A stretch of 64,000 nt of DNA from Tubiluchus corallicola (lineage: Eukaryota; Priapulida; Priapulimorpha; Priapulimorphida; Tubiluchidae). The stretch is from NCBI GenBank assembly GCA_030141605.1, contig JAQGDQ010000383.1:95409-159408 (forward strand). Reading direction: 5' to 3'. Numbering within the stretch: position 1 is the stretch's first letter; every line of letters starts with the position of its first letter. The translations under genes and the position numbers were made by a program. The notes beneath the pieces were generated by a model, which had not been told where the DNA came from, ran no database searches, and worked only from the letters and a program-made list of their open reading frames with translations. Below, piece after piece: positions 22,185 through 37,100 of this stretch.

Positions 22185-23549
22185 ATGGGAAAGAAAAGAA
22201 AACTGTTAAAGACAAATCAGAAACGCAAACCAAAGCTTACCAATATATTGCAGAAAAACACCAATCGCCAAGACACTGTTGTGGAGATAATTAACCAAGT
22301 TGTTAAAGAGTGTGCCAGCGAAGACTTTGTGCCTCACAAGCAAACAACTAAAACTAGCAGTGAACATGACACTGCCGGCAATGATATTTGTGAAACAAAA
22401 TTCCAGAAAGGTGACAAAAAAATTTCTCTGAAGAACATTCAAACCACTGGGGCAATCACCAGAAGTCATAAACGTGCGGGAGCTTCAACACTTCAAGATG
22501 TTTTTGAAACTTCTAAAGACAGTGCTAATGTGTGTGGCGATAATAAAAATAAAAATCTTAGTAATACAGTATCGGTATGCAACAGCAGTATAGCAAACTT
22601 AAATTATAGCGAGAATAGTGTACCGATCATTTGTAATGACAGTTCTTCAGAGTCAGACAAAGAGATTGAATTCAATCCTAAGTGCTGCAGTACTAAAATG
22701 ATCTCAAGTGAAGCAGACCAAAAATTTCTGTTGAATTCAGATCAGCATGAGCTTGCGACTTTTTCTGATACACTGTCGACATATCTTCCGTTTATTAAAA
22801 CAGGGTCTTTAGATGTTGAAGAAATACCGCCAAATCTTGCTACTCATACATCTGTAAGTCAAGTTTGTGGACTTAAAGAAAATTTTTACAATGACTTGGA
22901 GGCAGTTTCCTCTGAAAAATTGGTTAAAAGTGCTAACAGTTTAACTAAAAGCCAAACCATCAAAGAAAGTGAAGTATGCAAAATGCTAAATGCTCCTAGT
23001 GTCTGCAAACTAAAAGAAAGAAAGATTGTGTTCCAAAAAGATTCTTTGCCAACACAGCTTTTAAAATTTATAATTAAAGAGCAAAAGCTTGATGAAGATA
23101 ACCCCTCATCTGATCATATGACAGAACAATCTGAATTTGAACAATCCTTTTTAGAGACTCTGTTAAACAATGTGGAGAGCACAGAATATCCAGTGGCAGT
23201 CCGACCTATACTCGGTTATGCGAAAGATAAGGCAGAGCTAACTTTTCCATACAAAGCAGTACCCAAGAAATGTGCAATATTAAACAGAAATTGCCAAGCT
23301 GACTATGAAAATTGTGAGAGCACAGCAGGTGAATACATACGCTTGCAGCTGGAAACATTTGCTGCACAACATCCTCAAAAGCTGAAACATATTTATGATA
23401 AATTGAAAACTTCTGACTCATTCTCAGTGGCTGTAAACTGTCAAAATAAGACATTGTTGGGTGTTGAGAAGCCTTGCAAAATATGTCCAGTGCATGGCTT
23501 CACAAGCCAAGACTTTTGGCAAATAAAGGAGTGCCGTATCTTATTATAA
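22185..23549 (+). CDS. Unrecognised single-exon protein, 454 aa, basic N-terminus, C-terminal CxxCxxH
   Basis: An uninterrupted 455-codon frame in AT-rich DNA, hence very likely a real gene. The first ATG of the frame is at 22185 and gives MGKKRKLLKTNQKRKPK, a strongly basic, nuclear-localisation-like start. The middle is polar, Ser/Lys/Glu-rich and probably disordered (DSSSESDKEIEFN). The last third looks more ordered: a predicted helical stretch around YIRLQLETFAAQHPQKLKHI, then KPCKICPVHGF, a CxxCxxH that could bind metal, and a C-terminus DFWQIKECRILL. I do not recognise the family. A polyadenylation hexamer AATAAA overlaps the stop region (23548-23553). No intron is evident, unlike all neighbours except the FGF-like sequence, so a retrocopy origin is possible, or an upstream non-coding exon may exist. 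Function unknown. Confidence 0.7.
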   Translation: MGKKRKLLKTNQKRKPKLTNILQKNTNRQDTVVEIINQVVKECASEDFVPHKQTTKTSSEHDTAGNDICETKFQKGDKKISLKNIQTTGAITRSHKRAGASTLQDVFETSKDSANVCGDNKNKNLSNTVSVCNSSIANLNYSENSVPIICNDSSSESDKEIEFNPKCCSTKMISSEADQKFLLNSDQHELATFSDTLSTYLPFIKTGSLDVEEIPPNLATHTSVSQVCGLKENFYNDLEAVSSEKLVKSANSLTKSQTIKESEVCKMLNAPSVCKLKERKIVFQKDSLPTQLLKFIIKEQKLDEDNPSSDHMTEQSEFEQSFLETLLNNVESTEYPVAVRPILGYAKDKAELTFPYKAVPKKCAILNRNCQADYENCESTAGEYIRLQLETFAAQHPQKLKHIYDKLKTSDSFSVAVNCQNKTLLGVEKPCKICPVHGFTSQDFWQIKECRILL

Positions 23550-25120
23550 TAAAGTGTTGGGTACAATGGTTACAGGTAACATAGTAACATAGTAGATATT
23601 GCAGAACCTAGGGAATGCAGTACTAGGTTAAATAGTGAATGTAATTATATAGTTAATTTCTAGTTCACTTAATAGTATTCATTGCTTAACTTCACTGTTC
23701 TATGAATATAATGTGATCTTGCAACACCTTACAATTATAATTCATAGTGTTTATATAGTGTTCAGCATCTATATAATTTTGTTATTCTACTAATATAATG
23801 TGATCAGACACTGCCTTTCACTTCTATATATCTCACTTTCTTTCCTGACGTTTCTATCAAATAATGAAAAAATACTAAAAATAGAAATAATGATTAGTTA
23901 TGTGGTTTCATTTATGTTAATGTTTGTTAGAAAAAATATATTGTATGCTTACATTTGCATAATTACAGTCTAATGCCAATCACCTATCCAGTACAAATCA
24001 AAATATATTTCAGCGCCTATAGACTTAATACCATGTATATGTGTATATGTGAAGAAAGAAATTATAATACATAAAAAGTGGGGCAGCAATGGACACCCTG
24101 TCCTAATACAAACTATGGTTTGTAGTATGTCAAACAATTGGTACTGTGTTGTACAATACTAAAACTGTATTTGATTGTGTGGCTAAAAAACCCGTGAGCT
24201 ACTCACTTGTGAAGTATTGTTCAATATGCACTGATTCTAAATTTTGTATTTGAGTTTACGAAATTCACTAATGTAACTGCCAGGTTGAGGTTGAATCATG
24301 TGGTCATAACTATGTTGTATTATCGTGTTTTTAAAGAATAAACATTAATGTTAAGTGCTGTAATGCTCAATTATGCATTCTGCTTTGCAATACTTGCATC
24401 TTGTCATATAGCAACTTTGGCATTTACTGTTCTGCTGCATATTTTACGCTGTTTTACTCTTCCCAGTAGATTCCAATTTATATAAAGTCGGAATTCCATA
24501 CTTGGGTAAGACATGGTCGTGCCAATGTCTTGTAAAGAGGAAGCGCAAGAGGGTTTTTTGCATTGCAGAACGTAATAAATTCATTAGCTCTGAAACAGAC
24601 GTTAAAAGGACTTAGTACAGCAACTTATGCAGCTAGCCCTTTTAATGAATATTTGGGCTTCGTTTTTTTTGGAAATTTTTTCTTTAGAGGTTTTTGTATG
24701 TATTCCAGAAACTGAAGAAAAGTGGATCTTTGGATTAATTTAAGACACCTGCTGAAAAAAACGATATTCTAAAGTCGCCACGGCTAACTGAGTGGTTAAA
24801 AAAACAATGGATTGTCAGTACAATATGACGCTGCAACATCCGAATATGCTGGTGCAAAAGATATCTATAATTATTTATTTTGGGCAACTCATTGTTGCTG
24901 TTTAAAAGCCGATTGTAAATGTATGTATAGTAGCATATGACTAATGTTGTTATGTTGTCCAAGAGACTGTAAATGGTACGTTTCACAATATTTGATGCTT
25001 AGTGAATACTGAGTTTATGGTTCGAGGTCTTCTGCTAAATCAATGGCTAAGATGTAGAAAATTGGCGAACTACAACACTAGATGGCAGCAAAAAGAAAAA
25101 ATTTCCGAAACAAGGAAAAT
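23550..25120. other. Intergenic region upstream of the KHDC4-like gene
   Basis: AT-rich with no ORF or repeat I can support. The last 100 bases contain the presumed KHDC4 promoter and 5' UTR (start codon in a short GC-richer patch ATGGCGGCCG at 25121), without a clear TATA box. Confidence 0.5.
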
Positions 25121-28100
25121 ATGGCGGCCGTTAATAATTTGGGAAGGTAGGTTACAAAGTTGAAATCGTTTTTATAGCTTGGTTTTTACCAATTTTAGTT
25201 TGTATTTATCTATGAATCCTTATGGCATGGTTTACATGTTTTTTTTTATAGGAACGGTCCGCGCGATAGTTTAGAAGCAGCGTCAGAAGCTGCTGCTAGA
25301 GTGAATGCGCAACTTATTGCCAAGGGGAAGTTGAAGTTGCCAAACTCTGCTAAAACTAAGGTGAGAGAGTTTTCATAGTTTAGTTATTCAGCCTATGGTT
25401 CGTGTGCAATGTAACAATTCTCCATTCTTGCTAATGTTAAGACACTTCGCCACTTAATAAAGGATCTTCATGGTTAATAATTATAACGTATTCATAGTTG
25501 AACTTGAACATTACACCATCATTGAATCACAATTCACATTATTTTGTTATGATTCACCAAACCTTATAAAGTAAAGTCAAATGATGAAGTCATAGTGCAG
25601 TGCAGGCAACTCCTCGCATGCCTTATCATCTGGGGATGGCACGGGCCTGCTAAACAGGGTATAACCCGCCAGTCTAACTGCACAACATGACACCAAATTG
25701 CGAAGGGAATTGAGTAATAAAATGAATAATAAAATTCGGGACAAGAGAAATGCTATGTTAATAAAATAGTCCTACCATCTCATACTGCACCTGAAGAAGA
25801 AAATGGGCATCAAGGCCTGGAAGAACTTTAAGCACTGCAAAGATTCATTTCACAATCTTGACCTGCAGCAGGCTACCTTCTGAAAGCTGTTTCATTCTTA
25901 GTTTTCTTGCACCTCTTGGTTGCAATCATCATTTTCAAGTGCGGAAATTAAAAATTATAAGCGCCAATGACACAGTTTAAAAGCACATTGCGAAATAAAC
26001 CCAGGTAACAGTGTTACACGTTTTTACACAAAACAAAACAAAATCTTTAATATAATTGTCATTACGAATGTCAAATTCGCTATCTGACTGATCACTGAGG
26101 ATCATCACTTAGGTCTAACATGTCACTAATAACTAAAATAATTTGAATAAGTTTCTATGTTTCATTTTTACTTTTGGTTATACCATTGTCTTTTATTTAT
26201 ACAGACTGTGACAGGAATTGGTGGCCTTCAATATAGAAAAGAAGCCAATGACTTGTATGTAGCAGAAGTGGATATCAATGATGTTCCAATGGCTGCTAGA
26301 AATATCCTTACCCGGGGAATGACACAGGATGAGGTATTTGAAATTTTGGCTTTTACATTCTGGTGCAGCACGGCATGAAAGTTTGGCTGAGGCATGTGAA
26401 ATAGCCTTTATAACATTTAGTGTGTTTTAAGTCTGGCTGTATATGCACACAATGTATAAATTTCTTTCCTTGTCCTCTATATGGTTTGTCTTTTTTCAGA
26501 TTAACAAATTTAGTGGGGCTGCTATATCTACAAGAGGGAGATACATGTCCCTTGTTGATAGAGAGAAAAATAATATGGGGTATGTGGCTTCTTTGCTTTT
26601 CTATTGTTTAAATTTTGTCATGTTATTAATTATTTGCGATAAATTGTCCACTTCAGAATTATAGAACAGAATAAAATACAATTTTTTGTTTATATTTAAT
26701 AGCTCTGTATTTCGTTTGTTGTTAGTTTTTAATTGTTTGATTTTTGAAATATATTTGTGCTTACCTACAAGAACCTTGTTCTTCTATGTGGTATACTGAT
26801 TATACAGGTTACATGTTGTTGACCAAATTACTAATAATAATAATACTAGACATTGTGTTGCTGTGCCATATAAAAAGACCACTGACATAACAATCTCATA
26901 GTTGTCATATGCTTTTAGTCATATGTTTCTTTGTGTTTATTGCAATCAGTGGTGTGATTCAATAGTATTAAAGGTACGGTTGCGCTTTTTAAATACTTAC
27001 TTTTTTCTTTTAGCGAAAGACCATTGTTTTTGCACATCTCAGGTCCAACGCAAACTTCTATTGATAGTAAGTTTTGCATTTTATCTCACTTTTATGGCTA
27101 CATCTGAATCTACAAGAACTTTGGGGTTTTCCGCTGATTTTGTTTGTTAACTATTTACACCAACAAGAATTTGGTATTGAAATTAGGCATACCTGGTAAG
27201 TTGCTTGTATTTCTCACTGGAGTGGTTCTTGCGAATTGATCAAATAAGGCATTGCCAGGCATGCTCAATTGTCGGTTGATAAAAAGACAAACTGTGTACA
27301 GAATTTCTTTGCAGTCCAAAATTCATCCTTTCACTTATTTTTTTGACAGTTGGCACCAAGCTTTTTTTCATATTAACAAATGATGAACTGAATCTATTAT
27401 AATAGTGACATACGCCAAACAATTTCACTACTTTAGAAACCAATTGAGGATACAACATTGATGCTCAGAACTTTTCACTTGCATCGCGACTCTTACTGTG
27501 TTAAAATTCATACCACAATCAACTTACATTTGCGATTTTTTGGGAAAAATTGTGCAAAGCTAGTTTTTGATGTAATACATGACTTATTTTACAGTGGCTG
27601 TTGCAAAAATTAATGAGATTATAAGCAATAGCTATGGTGATAAGCAGCAAAAGCAGTGGCCTTTAAGAGCACCTGATATCCAAAACACACCTAGAGGAGC
27701 ATTACTGCCTACACCAGCTGTTTCTGCATTGGCTGCCCTACCACCGCAACTCCGACCACCAGCACCGACATTTTGTCCACCTGTATGTAGTTTTGTTGAT
27801 TTTAACATGCATCTTTGTAGAGTTTTTTGCTTATTTTTTATATTTTTCAGAAGTAAATGACTGCTTTTTCAATTTTATTGAACTTTAATTTGAAATACTT
27901 ATCTGTGGTTTGTTTCAGGGCCCAATGCTACAAGAAAAGGTATTTGTTGGATTAGATTTAACCTCAACATTTCCTTTAAAAGAAAAAATATTGGGACCTG
28001 GGGTAAGCAAATTTTCGTTAGTTTTAAATGAAACTTCTTATTTTTACATTCTTACCTTTGTGTAAGGTTTTTATTTTTTAAAAAAACCTGCCTATATTAA

Positions 28101-31100
28101 CTTAAGTATTTGTGTGTTGCCATATAAATTGTTATGATGTGACATATTGACTTTTGCTGATTCCAGATTAAAATCTCAATCCGCTTCCTCGTGCATTAAA
28201 AATGACCTATTTTGATTTCCGGATCTTACTGCTGCTGAAAAATGTAGCTCCTGTCTCCCAGGAGTTTTGTTAGCACAGCAGTACATCATTTTTTATCCTT
28301 TGATCTTGCTGAAAACTATATCAACGATTTCTGTTATTAGCAAGAAAGATGAAATAACATAAGAATTGATCAGTTTTTTACTTTTGCTTGTTTAAATTAA
28401 ACGGGCGAAGTAGAAAACCTGTGAGAAAGACTGTTTTATAGCAAGAATAACATAATTTCATATAACGTAATTTCAAGTGTAGCTCTTATATAGTGTGGAA
28501 GTCAACTTTTTTTATCCTTCAAATTAACCAGCACTTTAAGGATATCCTTAATTAAATTATGACCTGAATACGGAATGTTCATAAACCATTGTTGTGTATT
28601 TTACAACAATTATTACCTATTGTGGGTAATGAATTGAAAGAAAGGAGACACTGAAAAATCATGGGCTAGTCGGAATACACAGACGTAAATTAATCAATGA
28701 TAATGTAGAAGTTATCATAAGTTGATCAGTATCTGATATCAGTATCGGATTTCGGTACTTGAAATCAGGTGAATCCCATTTCTAAAGTGATTCATGCATC
28801 ACATAGTCGTAAAGTCGTGTAATAATGGCACAATCACGTAATGATTGTTGAATTGTGTTTAGGGATCCTATTTAGCGCACATTGTCTCAGAGACAGGCGC
28901 AAAGGTTGAACTACGAGGTAAAGGATCAGGTATTAGTGACACACTCACTGGACTAGAGTCGGCTGAACTTCTGCACCTTCTTATTACGTATGCACTTTCA
29001 TTTAACTAAAACGTGTTTACTTGTTATTATTGCATTTGTAACTTTGAAAATGCAAATAAATGATATACATATACATACATACACATATATATATATATAT
29101 TTCTAATTGAATAAAATTTAATTGTTTAATATCTAATTTTAATATGTATGATGAAATACGTTTCGTATGTTTGAGTCATTTTGTTTAACTTGCTTTTCCT
29201 TTACTTTAACTAAACTGTTCTCCATTGCTTAGGCACCCAAAGATAGAAGGCTTACATGCAGCCAAAGAACTTTGTGAAAATCTATGTCAAACGGTAAGGT
29301 GATATTTGTAAATGCTTTTAGTAACTCTTTTTAGACATTATGTACATGAAGTCTAGTTAGGTTAACTACGTAAAAATTGAACAGGATTGTTCAAATTTTA
29401 TTAGTTGGTAAGGCAACAAAAATGATTTATTTTGTGTAGGTTCGACAGGAATTCCTACAAGTACAGACTCAGGCACATGCTTTAGCTGCGGCACAGTTAG
29501 CAAGCTTAGTAGCTAACCAGCAGGCTTTGCAGCAACTTCAGCAGCCGGGTGAGTGCCGTTATGTTATCATTTAGGTAAAATTGTGGTTCTATATATAAAT
29601 TATTAACAAAATGTTTCTGTTTCTCATTTTCATAGCCATACAGTGACAATCTTGGGTTGTGTTTATACATGTAAAGTTTTGCAATAAGATATGTACATTT
29701 GATTTCATTACCCTGAAGGTCATGAGCACGTTACTTGAAGCACAAACGCGTGGCCTGTCGCATAGTGGATTTTTAGACTTTAGAGTGATTACGGTGATTA
29801 CTTAAAAATTATAGTTGTACTGCTCATAAATTAAACTTACAGCTTTTTTGTTCCTTAGATTAAATCTTTCTTAGTCCGCGAGATGAAATGCATGAGATGC
29901 AGAGCTGTGAGAATAGACTTGTTCAAATTTACAAAATTAATAACAAAGTAGTGACCTATCTGCATTTCGATTTATGTGGTTGCCGCTAGTACTATCAATT
30001 GTTGTACGTGTTAGTGAAACACTCGGAGGCTATAAGAAGATGTGGCACTTCAGTTCTAGTTACACATCGATACACACCTCCAAAATTATTTGTCTAAATG
30101 AACAGTTTTCAGTTTACTAGTATTTAACTGGGATCTACTGTTTGGACAACAACGTTTTTATAGTATACTTGGTTGTCGAAATAATCACAACAGTTGAGTT
30201 GATCAACCTCAATTTAATATTTTTTCATTTGTATAAATACGTGTGCCCACGCAAGATGTTGAGAAAAATTTTGGTGCTTTAAATTTGCTGTTCTTTAAAC
30301 TTAAATTTTTTTATGATGTAGTCTACTTTATGTATCAATTTTATTTTTAGGTCTAAATGTTGCAGGACTTAACTCAGCTCAGCCAGCTGGTTCACAAGTA
30401 CTGCTGAGTAATACACCAATAACACGCAGTGGACTTGCAAATCAGCAGGGATTGTTAGCATCGACTGCTGGGTCGTCATTGTTCTCACATACGCCATTAA
30501 TAAATTCTACGCCAGGTAAAAATGCTGCAATTAGTTTAATCAATATCTTTATTTGACAAGAAACATTACAATCATATAATAAATACAATGGGCAATTAAT
30601 CAAATGCTGATTGGCTAACAGGCATAACCTATATAAAAGCCTTTCAGACAGTAGATATTTCATCCCATAGGGACACGAGTACAAGAACTGTTAATTATTC
30701 ATCAGGTAAGAATGAGATGGAGAAAGTTGTGTAACTTATTTTTTGAATAGCAGTGTGCGAAAGAGTGGGACAAGTTGGTTATGATGTGTTTAATGTTAAT
30801 GTAAAACTATGAAAATAGAATGAATGAAGATGAAGCTAATGAAAGAAAGATGAACATGTTGGGATCACAGGAATGCAAGAATATAAATAATTTACTCTGT
30901 AACGTAGAATTCAGAGATTTTAATGTACTATAGATTTAATTTTATTAATTAAAGCACCCACTTTGTATAATAAATGAAATGACAGCCCACACCTAGCACC
31001 AGCAGCTAAATGAGGTGGTGACTTACTAACTTTAAACTCGTCTAAGTTGTCCAGCTTACATTTAAATTGTGTAAGCGAGGGGGATTTCTAATATCATGGG

Positions 31101-34100
31101 GCAAATTGTTCCAGGCTTGGGTTGTCGCACTTATGAAAGAGCTACGGCAAATACTAGTTCTTTGATATTCATTGTAAAATTGGTCACTATTGCGAAGTGC
31201 ATGATTCCCTGTGATTGTTCCTACTGTAGGTGGTAACAGATTTTCTAGGTATGAAGGAGCAAGGCGACTGAACATTTTACATAATTGTATACCTTTATAT
31301 TGAATGCGTCTGTTGCATAAAGGAAGCAATTGCAACTCATAGTACAAATGATGATGGCTGGTACCACGACTAGCACCGGATATTATTATTGTTGCATCGA
31401 GTTGAACATCTTCGAGTTCATTTAATTGCTTGACATTACATTTGTCGCAAACACAGCAAGCATATTCAAGACCAGGTCAAATGAAACTGAAGTAAATAAT
31501 ATTTAGATACTCTACCTAGAATGTACTTGGAACTGCATAAATTTTGAGTCAGTTTTTGGCCTTACTAATAATTTCGTTGATCTGCTCAGATTAGTGCTAC
31601 AGTTTGCAGATACATCCTTAGTTATATCACTTTTAATAGTCTGAAATGAAGCTATAGTTGCTAAAATAATTTGTTTTCGATGTACAAGGTATGGGCATTG
31701 TCGGAAGTCCTGCTTTGCTACCACCGTCTTGTATAGCAACGTCATTGGCTGCGTCGATTGCTGGCTCGTTAAGTGAGTTTTTTTATAAAAGTTACAAATA
31801 TGTATAAGTATGTTTTAGATGTTTCAAATTGTTTTGTTAAAATGTACAGAATCTTCGAGAAAAAACATTTCCCCAAATTAACTCATAACCATTTTCTTGG
31901 TAGAGGCCTTGTAAAACAGACACAAGAGTTTCTCCTCTTTTCAAAGAGCTACAAGTTTCTCCCCAAGACGCACACAAAACTCTTTTAAGAAATTTTTCTA
32001 CATGGAATAAAAAAGCGGACATTTTTTGAAGTTTTTTACCGATGTTCCTAAAGGAACACCGTATAGAGAAAAAGAGAAAGCAACCTAGAGGGAGTTGGTT
32101 TGAGTCTTGGAGGGAAATTCATAGCTTTTTGAAAAGAGGAGAAAGTGGCTATACATTGGCGTGGTATTCTTTACAAACGCCTCTACCAGCAAGGGGAAAA
32201 TTGTGAGTTAATTTGAGGAATATTTTTTCTGGACAATTGTTAAATAAATGTTAAAGAAAAACTGGACCCAATCTTAAACTGTAGGTCAAAACAATCTGCC
32301 CTTTAAAATATTGAAAGAGAACATACTATTTTTTTCAAAAATGGCTTTCCTGAAAGAATTATTACCACACTATTGCAAATTCACATTCGTGCCACTAGTT
32401 AGATGGGCATTAGTGCCTGCATTTCGGAAATGCGCTGCACAACAACAGGTTCTGTACCTCTCAGTTCAGAGGTGTTCGTTTGTGACATACTGCACACGTT
32501 CAACAGCTCATGCTTGAGCATAGCAGTGAATTTGAAATTTGAATTTTTATCTTAAAACTTACCGAGTTTTAATACGACACCCCGAATATCTTACTGTATT
32601 GCTGTACTTCAATTTTCACTTTTGTAAACATGTACAACATGCTCATGGAATGTTTTTGCTGTTGAAAATCATGTTCGTTTGTGATGTCATCAATAATTGG
32701 GCTCGCCCGTCATTAACTACGATTTTATTCTATTATTTAATTCTCGGAATCGATTTTGCATTGTTATTGGTGTTAAGATATATACTTTTTACCGTACTTG
32801 AAATTAGGGTAGTATATGAAAAATCGCCCTGTCTCCTTTAAATATTGTTTTCTATTTCAGTGGCCAACAGTTGGGGTCCATCTCCTGCATCTTTGGCTTC
32901 GGCTACCACGTCATTAGTTGGTGCAGCTAGACTTCCTCTTGTTTCTCTACCTGTCGGACTGACATTCAATCAGCAGATCGGACTGGCTGCAGCTTCTGGT
33001 GGATTAAGCGCCCCTGTAGCTGGTGCTCCGACTTCGACTAGAATTGCTCTTACGCCACAGCCCGTCAATTCGGTGCCATCACCTGTGCAAGTAGTGTTGC
33101 CCCAGCCAGCATCATTAACTGGTGGTCAAATGCTGGGCTCAAGATTAGTAACGTCACAACCTACGTTTACTGCAGCAATGCAGCAGGTATGCTTGTATAA
33201 ATTGCTTTTTGTAATATTGTAGTTTGTAAATTATGTGCACGTATTTTCAGGTAAAAGATATTTGTAAACAGTGAGTATGCCCCATTTATCAATCTACTTT
33301 ATCATGACGTAGTTCTCTCTGCTTTCTCAATTTTGTATAACAGTTTAATTTTATTAACGCCATAAACTACAAAAAGAAAAACTATAGCTTCAAGTAGAGA
33401 TGTTGTACGTTCAAGTTACCTAATTTACCTTTTATGCTAATTGCTTCCTTTGAGTTTTGTGTAGGATTATAATGGGTTCTTACTTCTACTTGTCAAAGTT
33501 TCATTTTTTCTTATGTTTCAGTTTGCAAATTCACTTCAGCCTGGTGTGGGAAGCTTAGCAGTGTCACCTGCCCAATTTCCACAGCCAACGACTATCATAG
33601 CGTCCCAGCCATCGCCGAGATCCTCTGCCTCATTCGCAGCCTCTTCAATTGCTGATTTGCAACCCATCAAACGTAAATTTTTGGAGGAACCACCCCTAAA
33701 AAGAGAAGAGCCTTTACTGGGATACCAGGTATTGCTTGTACAACATCTTTCAAAACCAATACAGTAGAATAATGTTAGTTGTCGACATGTTTATTGAGTG
33801 TAGATGATTGTTTCAGCTATTATAGCCATTTTCAATACTATAAACCAAGCCGAAAAATGAATAATTAGTACATTAAAAATGTTTTCTCCTAGAGGTTATC
33901 TCTTTCATGTGTTTAATGTTAGTTGTCTTGATCAGTGAGCTCATTTTCCAAGCTCACAGAGTTCTTTCCATCTCCTCACAGGTTATATTGTTGAATATGG
34001 CATTCATGCAGGCATTTTCAAATGAAAGGGTAAACTGTGAGTGAAATTCAAAAAATGTGGAATAACATTTGTGATACTTTAGAAATGCTTGGAGCAGTTT

Positions 34101-37100
34101 CTCTTGTATGTCTTAACAATTTGAGTTGTTGTGTTGCACATCTGGCCTCAGTTCTAACAACGAGCAGAATGTTAGGTTTGCATCCACAAAATCTTTTGTT
34201 GCCTGCTATTTCCCAAAAATGCTATTTATGCTGTTTTAAGTGTTGCTTCAATAATTTTCAATTCAATTTCAATTTGATTAAAATTTATTTATTGCCTCAT
34301 ATGCTTCAAAAGACGGTTTGCTTAATACAATTAGTTCATCATAGAAAATAAACAGAAAGAGGCATGGTAGAGAAAGTAGTCACCTAGTAACCATCCCTTA
34401 GTAAACAATACTGTAAATGAATTTTAAAAAAATTGTGTGAGACATATTGCTTATTTTTATGAAAAAGCTCACTCACATTTACTCACAAGAAAATTCATTT
34501 ATTCCAGTATTAGTATTATGATGTAGGATTAAAAATAATTTGTAAGAACCATCAATTTACGAGCCAAACCTGGTAGCAAAGCTAGCAATAGGTAACAAAA
34601 CATTAACGAATTCAGCAAAGCAATGATTCAAAATGTAATGAAGTAACAGATGAAGAAGAATATTGCCACTTTCACCTACGGTGAATTTAGATCTACAGTA
34701 AAGTTACACGTGTAAAAAGAACAAGCATTGTTTTTTGTTACATAATTCGGATTCTGCAAGCCAGAATCCAGCATTCCATAGCAGGTCGTAGCGAGTAGTG
34801 CTGTTCCGGTTGTCCGATTTTATCGAAATTCATTTGGCCTTGACATTCAACTAAGCACTCGATAATAGATTAACATAATCGATGATTGCTTAATGCAATA
34901 AGTGTAAGATTTTGCACACTCTGCCACCCATTTCTACCATTTCATTGCAGTGCTGATAGCAACAAATGTCTTTGTTAAAAAAAATTGCTGATGATCAATG
35001 CTGAAACAGCGCAGCTAAAGATAAGGTTCAATATGGGATATTTGTGCGCTGCGCTTGCCGCTTTATGACATTCTTAATTGATTTCTCGCATTGAGGTGCA
35101 GGAGTGCCACAACAGTCAGTTGATCATCGATCATTATTGAATATCAATTATTGATCATAGAAATGAAACTGGTGCCATTCTTAATTTAATAATTTCGTTT
35201 ACCAATACGAAGCAGAAGTCATTGTTGTGAGTAAATGCATTGATTTAACTTCTTTCAGCATGGACCTCCACACCTGCCACACGTAGTAGCACCACATGTA
35301 GCTGGTTCATCAGTTGCCTCTCTGCCTCATGCTAGTGTGTCAACACCATTTATCACGTCTCTAGCTAATACGCTTGGTCATGGACTTCTTACTGGTTTAC
35401 AGGGCAATGTTCAAAATCACTTAGGTGCTCAACATGTTCCACATGGTACGTAGTCATTCTTACTTCCAATTACAGTAGACGCAGGTTAATAGACTCACTT
35501 TGGGACGGAAGTGTTTTGACCCAATTAGCCGATTGATTCAATTAGCTGACGAATGTAACCTATTATTACTGTAGAAGTGTGAGCATGACTCATCACCTTA
35601 GTATGAATAGCAAATGTTTTAAATGAATTTTAGAAAAGAATTAGTATCAAAATTCCTATGAGCAATTATTTAAGAATACTAATTTATACTAATTAAGAAA
35701 TTAGTTAGGTGAATTAATAAAAAATGAAAGTAAAAAATCTCACAAATCTGACTATTATCACCAAAAATTACAAAAAATCGTGTAGGGTCGGTTGCTTCCT
35801 TTCTTCACGAAGAAGTTGGTTCATGAAATTCTCATAATGATAAAAGCGTTGAAAATCTGTTGCTGTATACTGCTCATGTTCATGCAAAACACCTAGTGCT
35901 TGAACTGCTGTTGACGATGACCTTGTTTCCCCTGTGAAAAGCAACTTCAAAAGCAAACCGCAGAACAAGTGATTAAATGTTTAGCTTCCAGAAACAATGA
36001 CGTTAACTGTAATGGACAAGCAGGTGACAGATTCAAAGCAAACCCGCTAGACTAACAATATTACGGCTTTTTTGATAAACGTACTGTACTTGCTTACAAG
36101 GTTTACTTGCCAAGGTTTCAGCTATGAAACTTGATAATTAACGATGAAAATGAAACTCAACCGAAATGTGCAATTATCTGCAAAGCAAAATGAATTTTTT
36201 GTTTCGTTAACATCCCTGGCTAGAGTTAGATCAGCCTCACACTGTTGAGTCTGGCAGTACTTTAGAGTTATCTTATGACGTTATATTTTCTAGAACCATT
36301 AGAAAATTCTGAGCAACATTTGGATTTCGTCATTTTTGGGCTCAACTCTTTTTTTTCTTTCTAATCTTTTTCCCTACTTTTATCGTTTCATTTTGTTAAA
36401 ATTTATATTAAACAGTGAAATTTGTCTTTGAAGACCTGCAACATTTGAGAGACCAACTTGTTTAGTTAATGTCGTACAGCTAAAGTTGATGTGGTTCAGA
36501 TATTATTGAAATTTTGCAGTTATTCTGTTTTTATTTCAGATCAGCATTTGGTTAGAGGTAGTGGTATTTTATCGTTACCTGTAGGACAACCTGTTCCTGC
36601 ACCTGTTGGTCCAGTGCCTTCATCTTTGGCACCTGCCGGGTATGTTTGTTATTTAACTTATTTGCTGTTATGTTGAATAATCACCTTTGTTTCCATTTTA
36701 GGTTGGGCTTAAGTACTTCATGGTTTAATACTGTATGTATTTGTGTGACTTGAGGTGAACACTACAGCATGTACATGTGTATTGTTCTCAAAACTGTCTG
36801 TTAATATTAGTTCAACATTATATTTTTTTATAAATAATACATTTTTGTCTACTTTTGGCAGGTTTCGTATCAGTTCAATGCACAAACATAGAATTTTTAC
36901 TGTTTTTAGTGATCTATACCAATTTTGAATCATATTAACTACTACTACAATTTAGCACTAGAACAAAACTTCCATAGATTACACATTTAAGAAGTTTTTT
37001 CCATTTAATGTAATTGACAAAAACGGTTTTTTCTTCAACTCAGCTAGAGTGTCCTGTGTACACAATTTCGTGGTTTGCAAAAAGCCAACTTGCATTTTTT

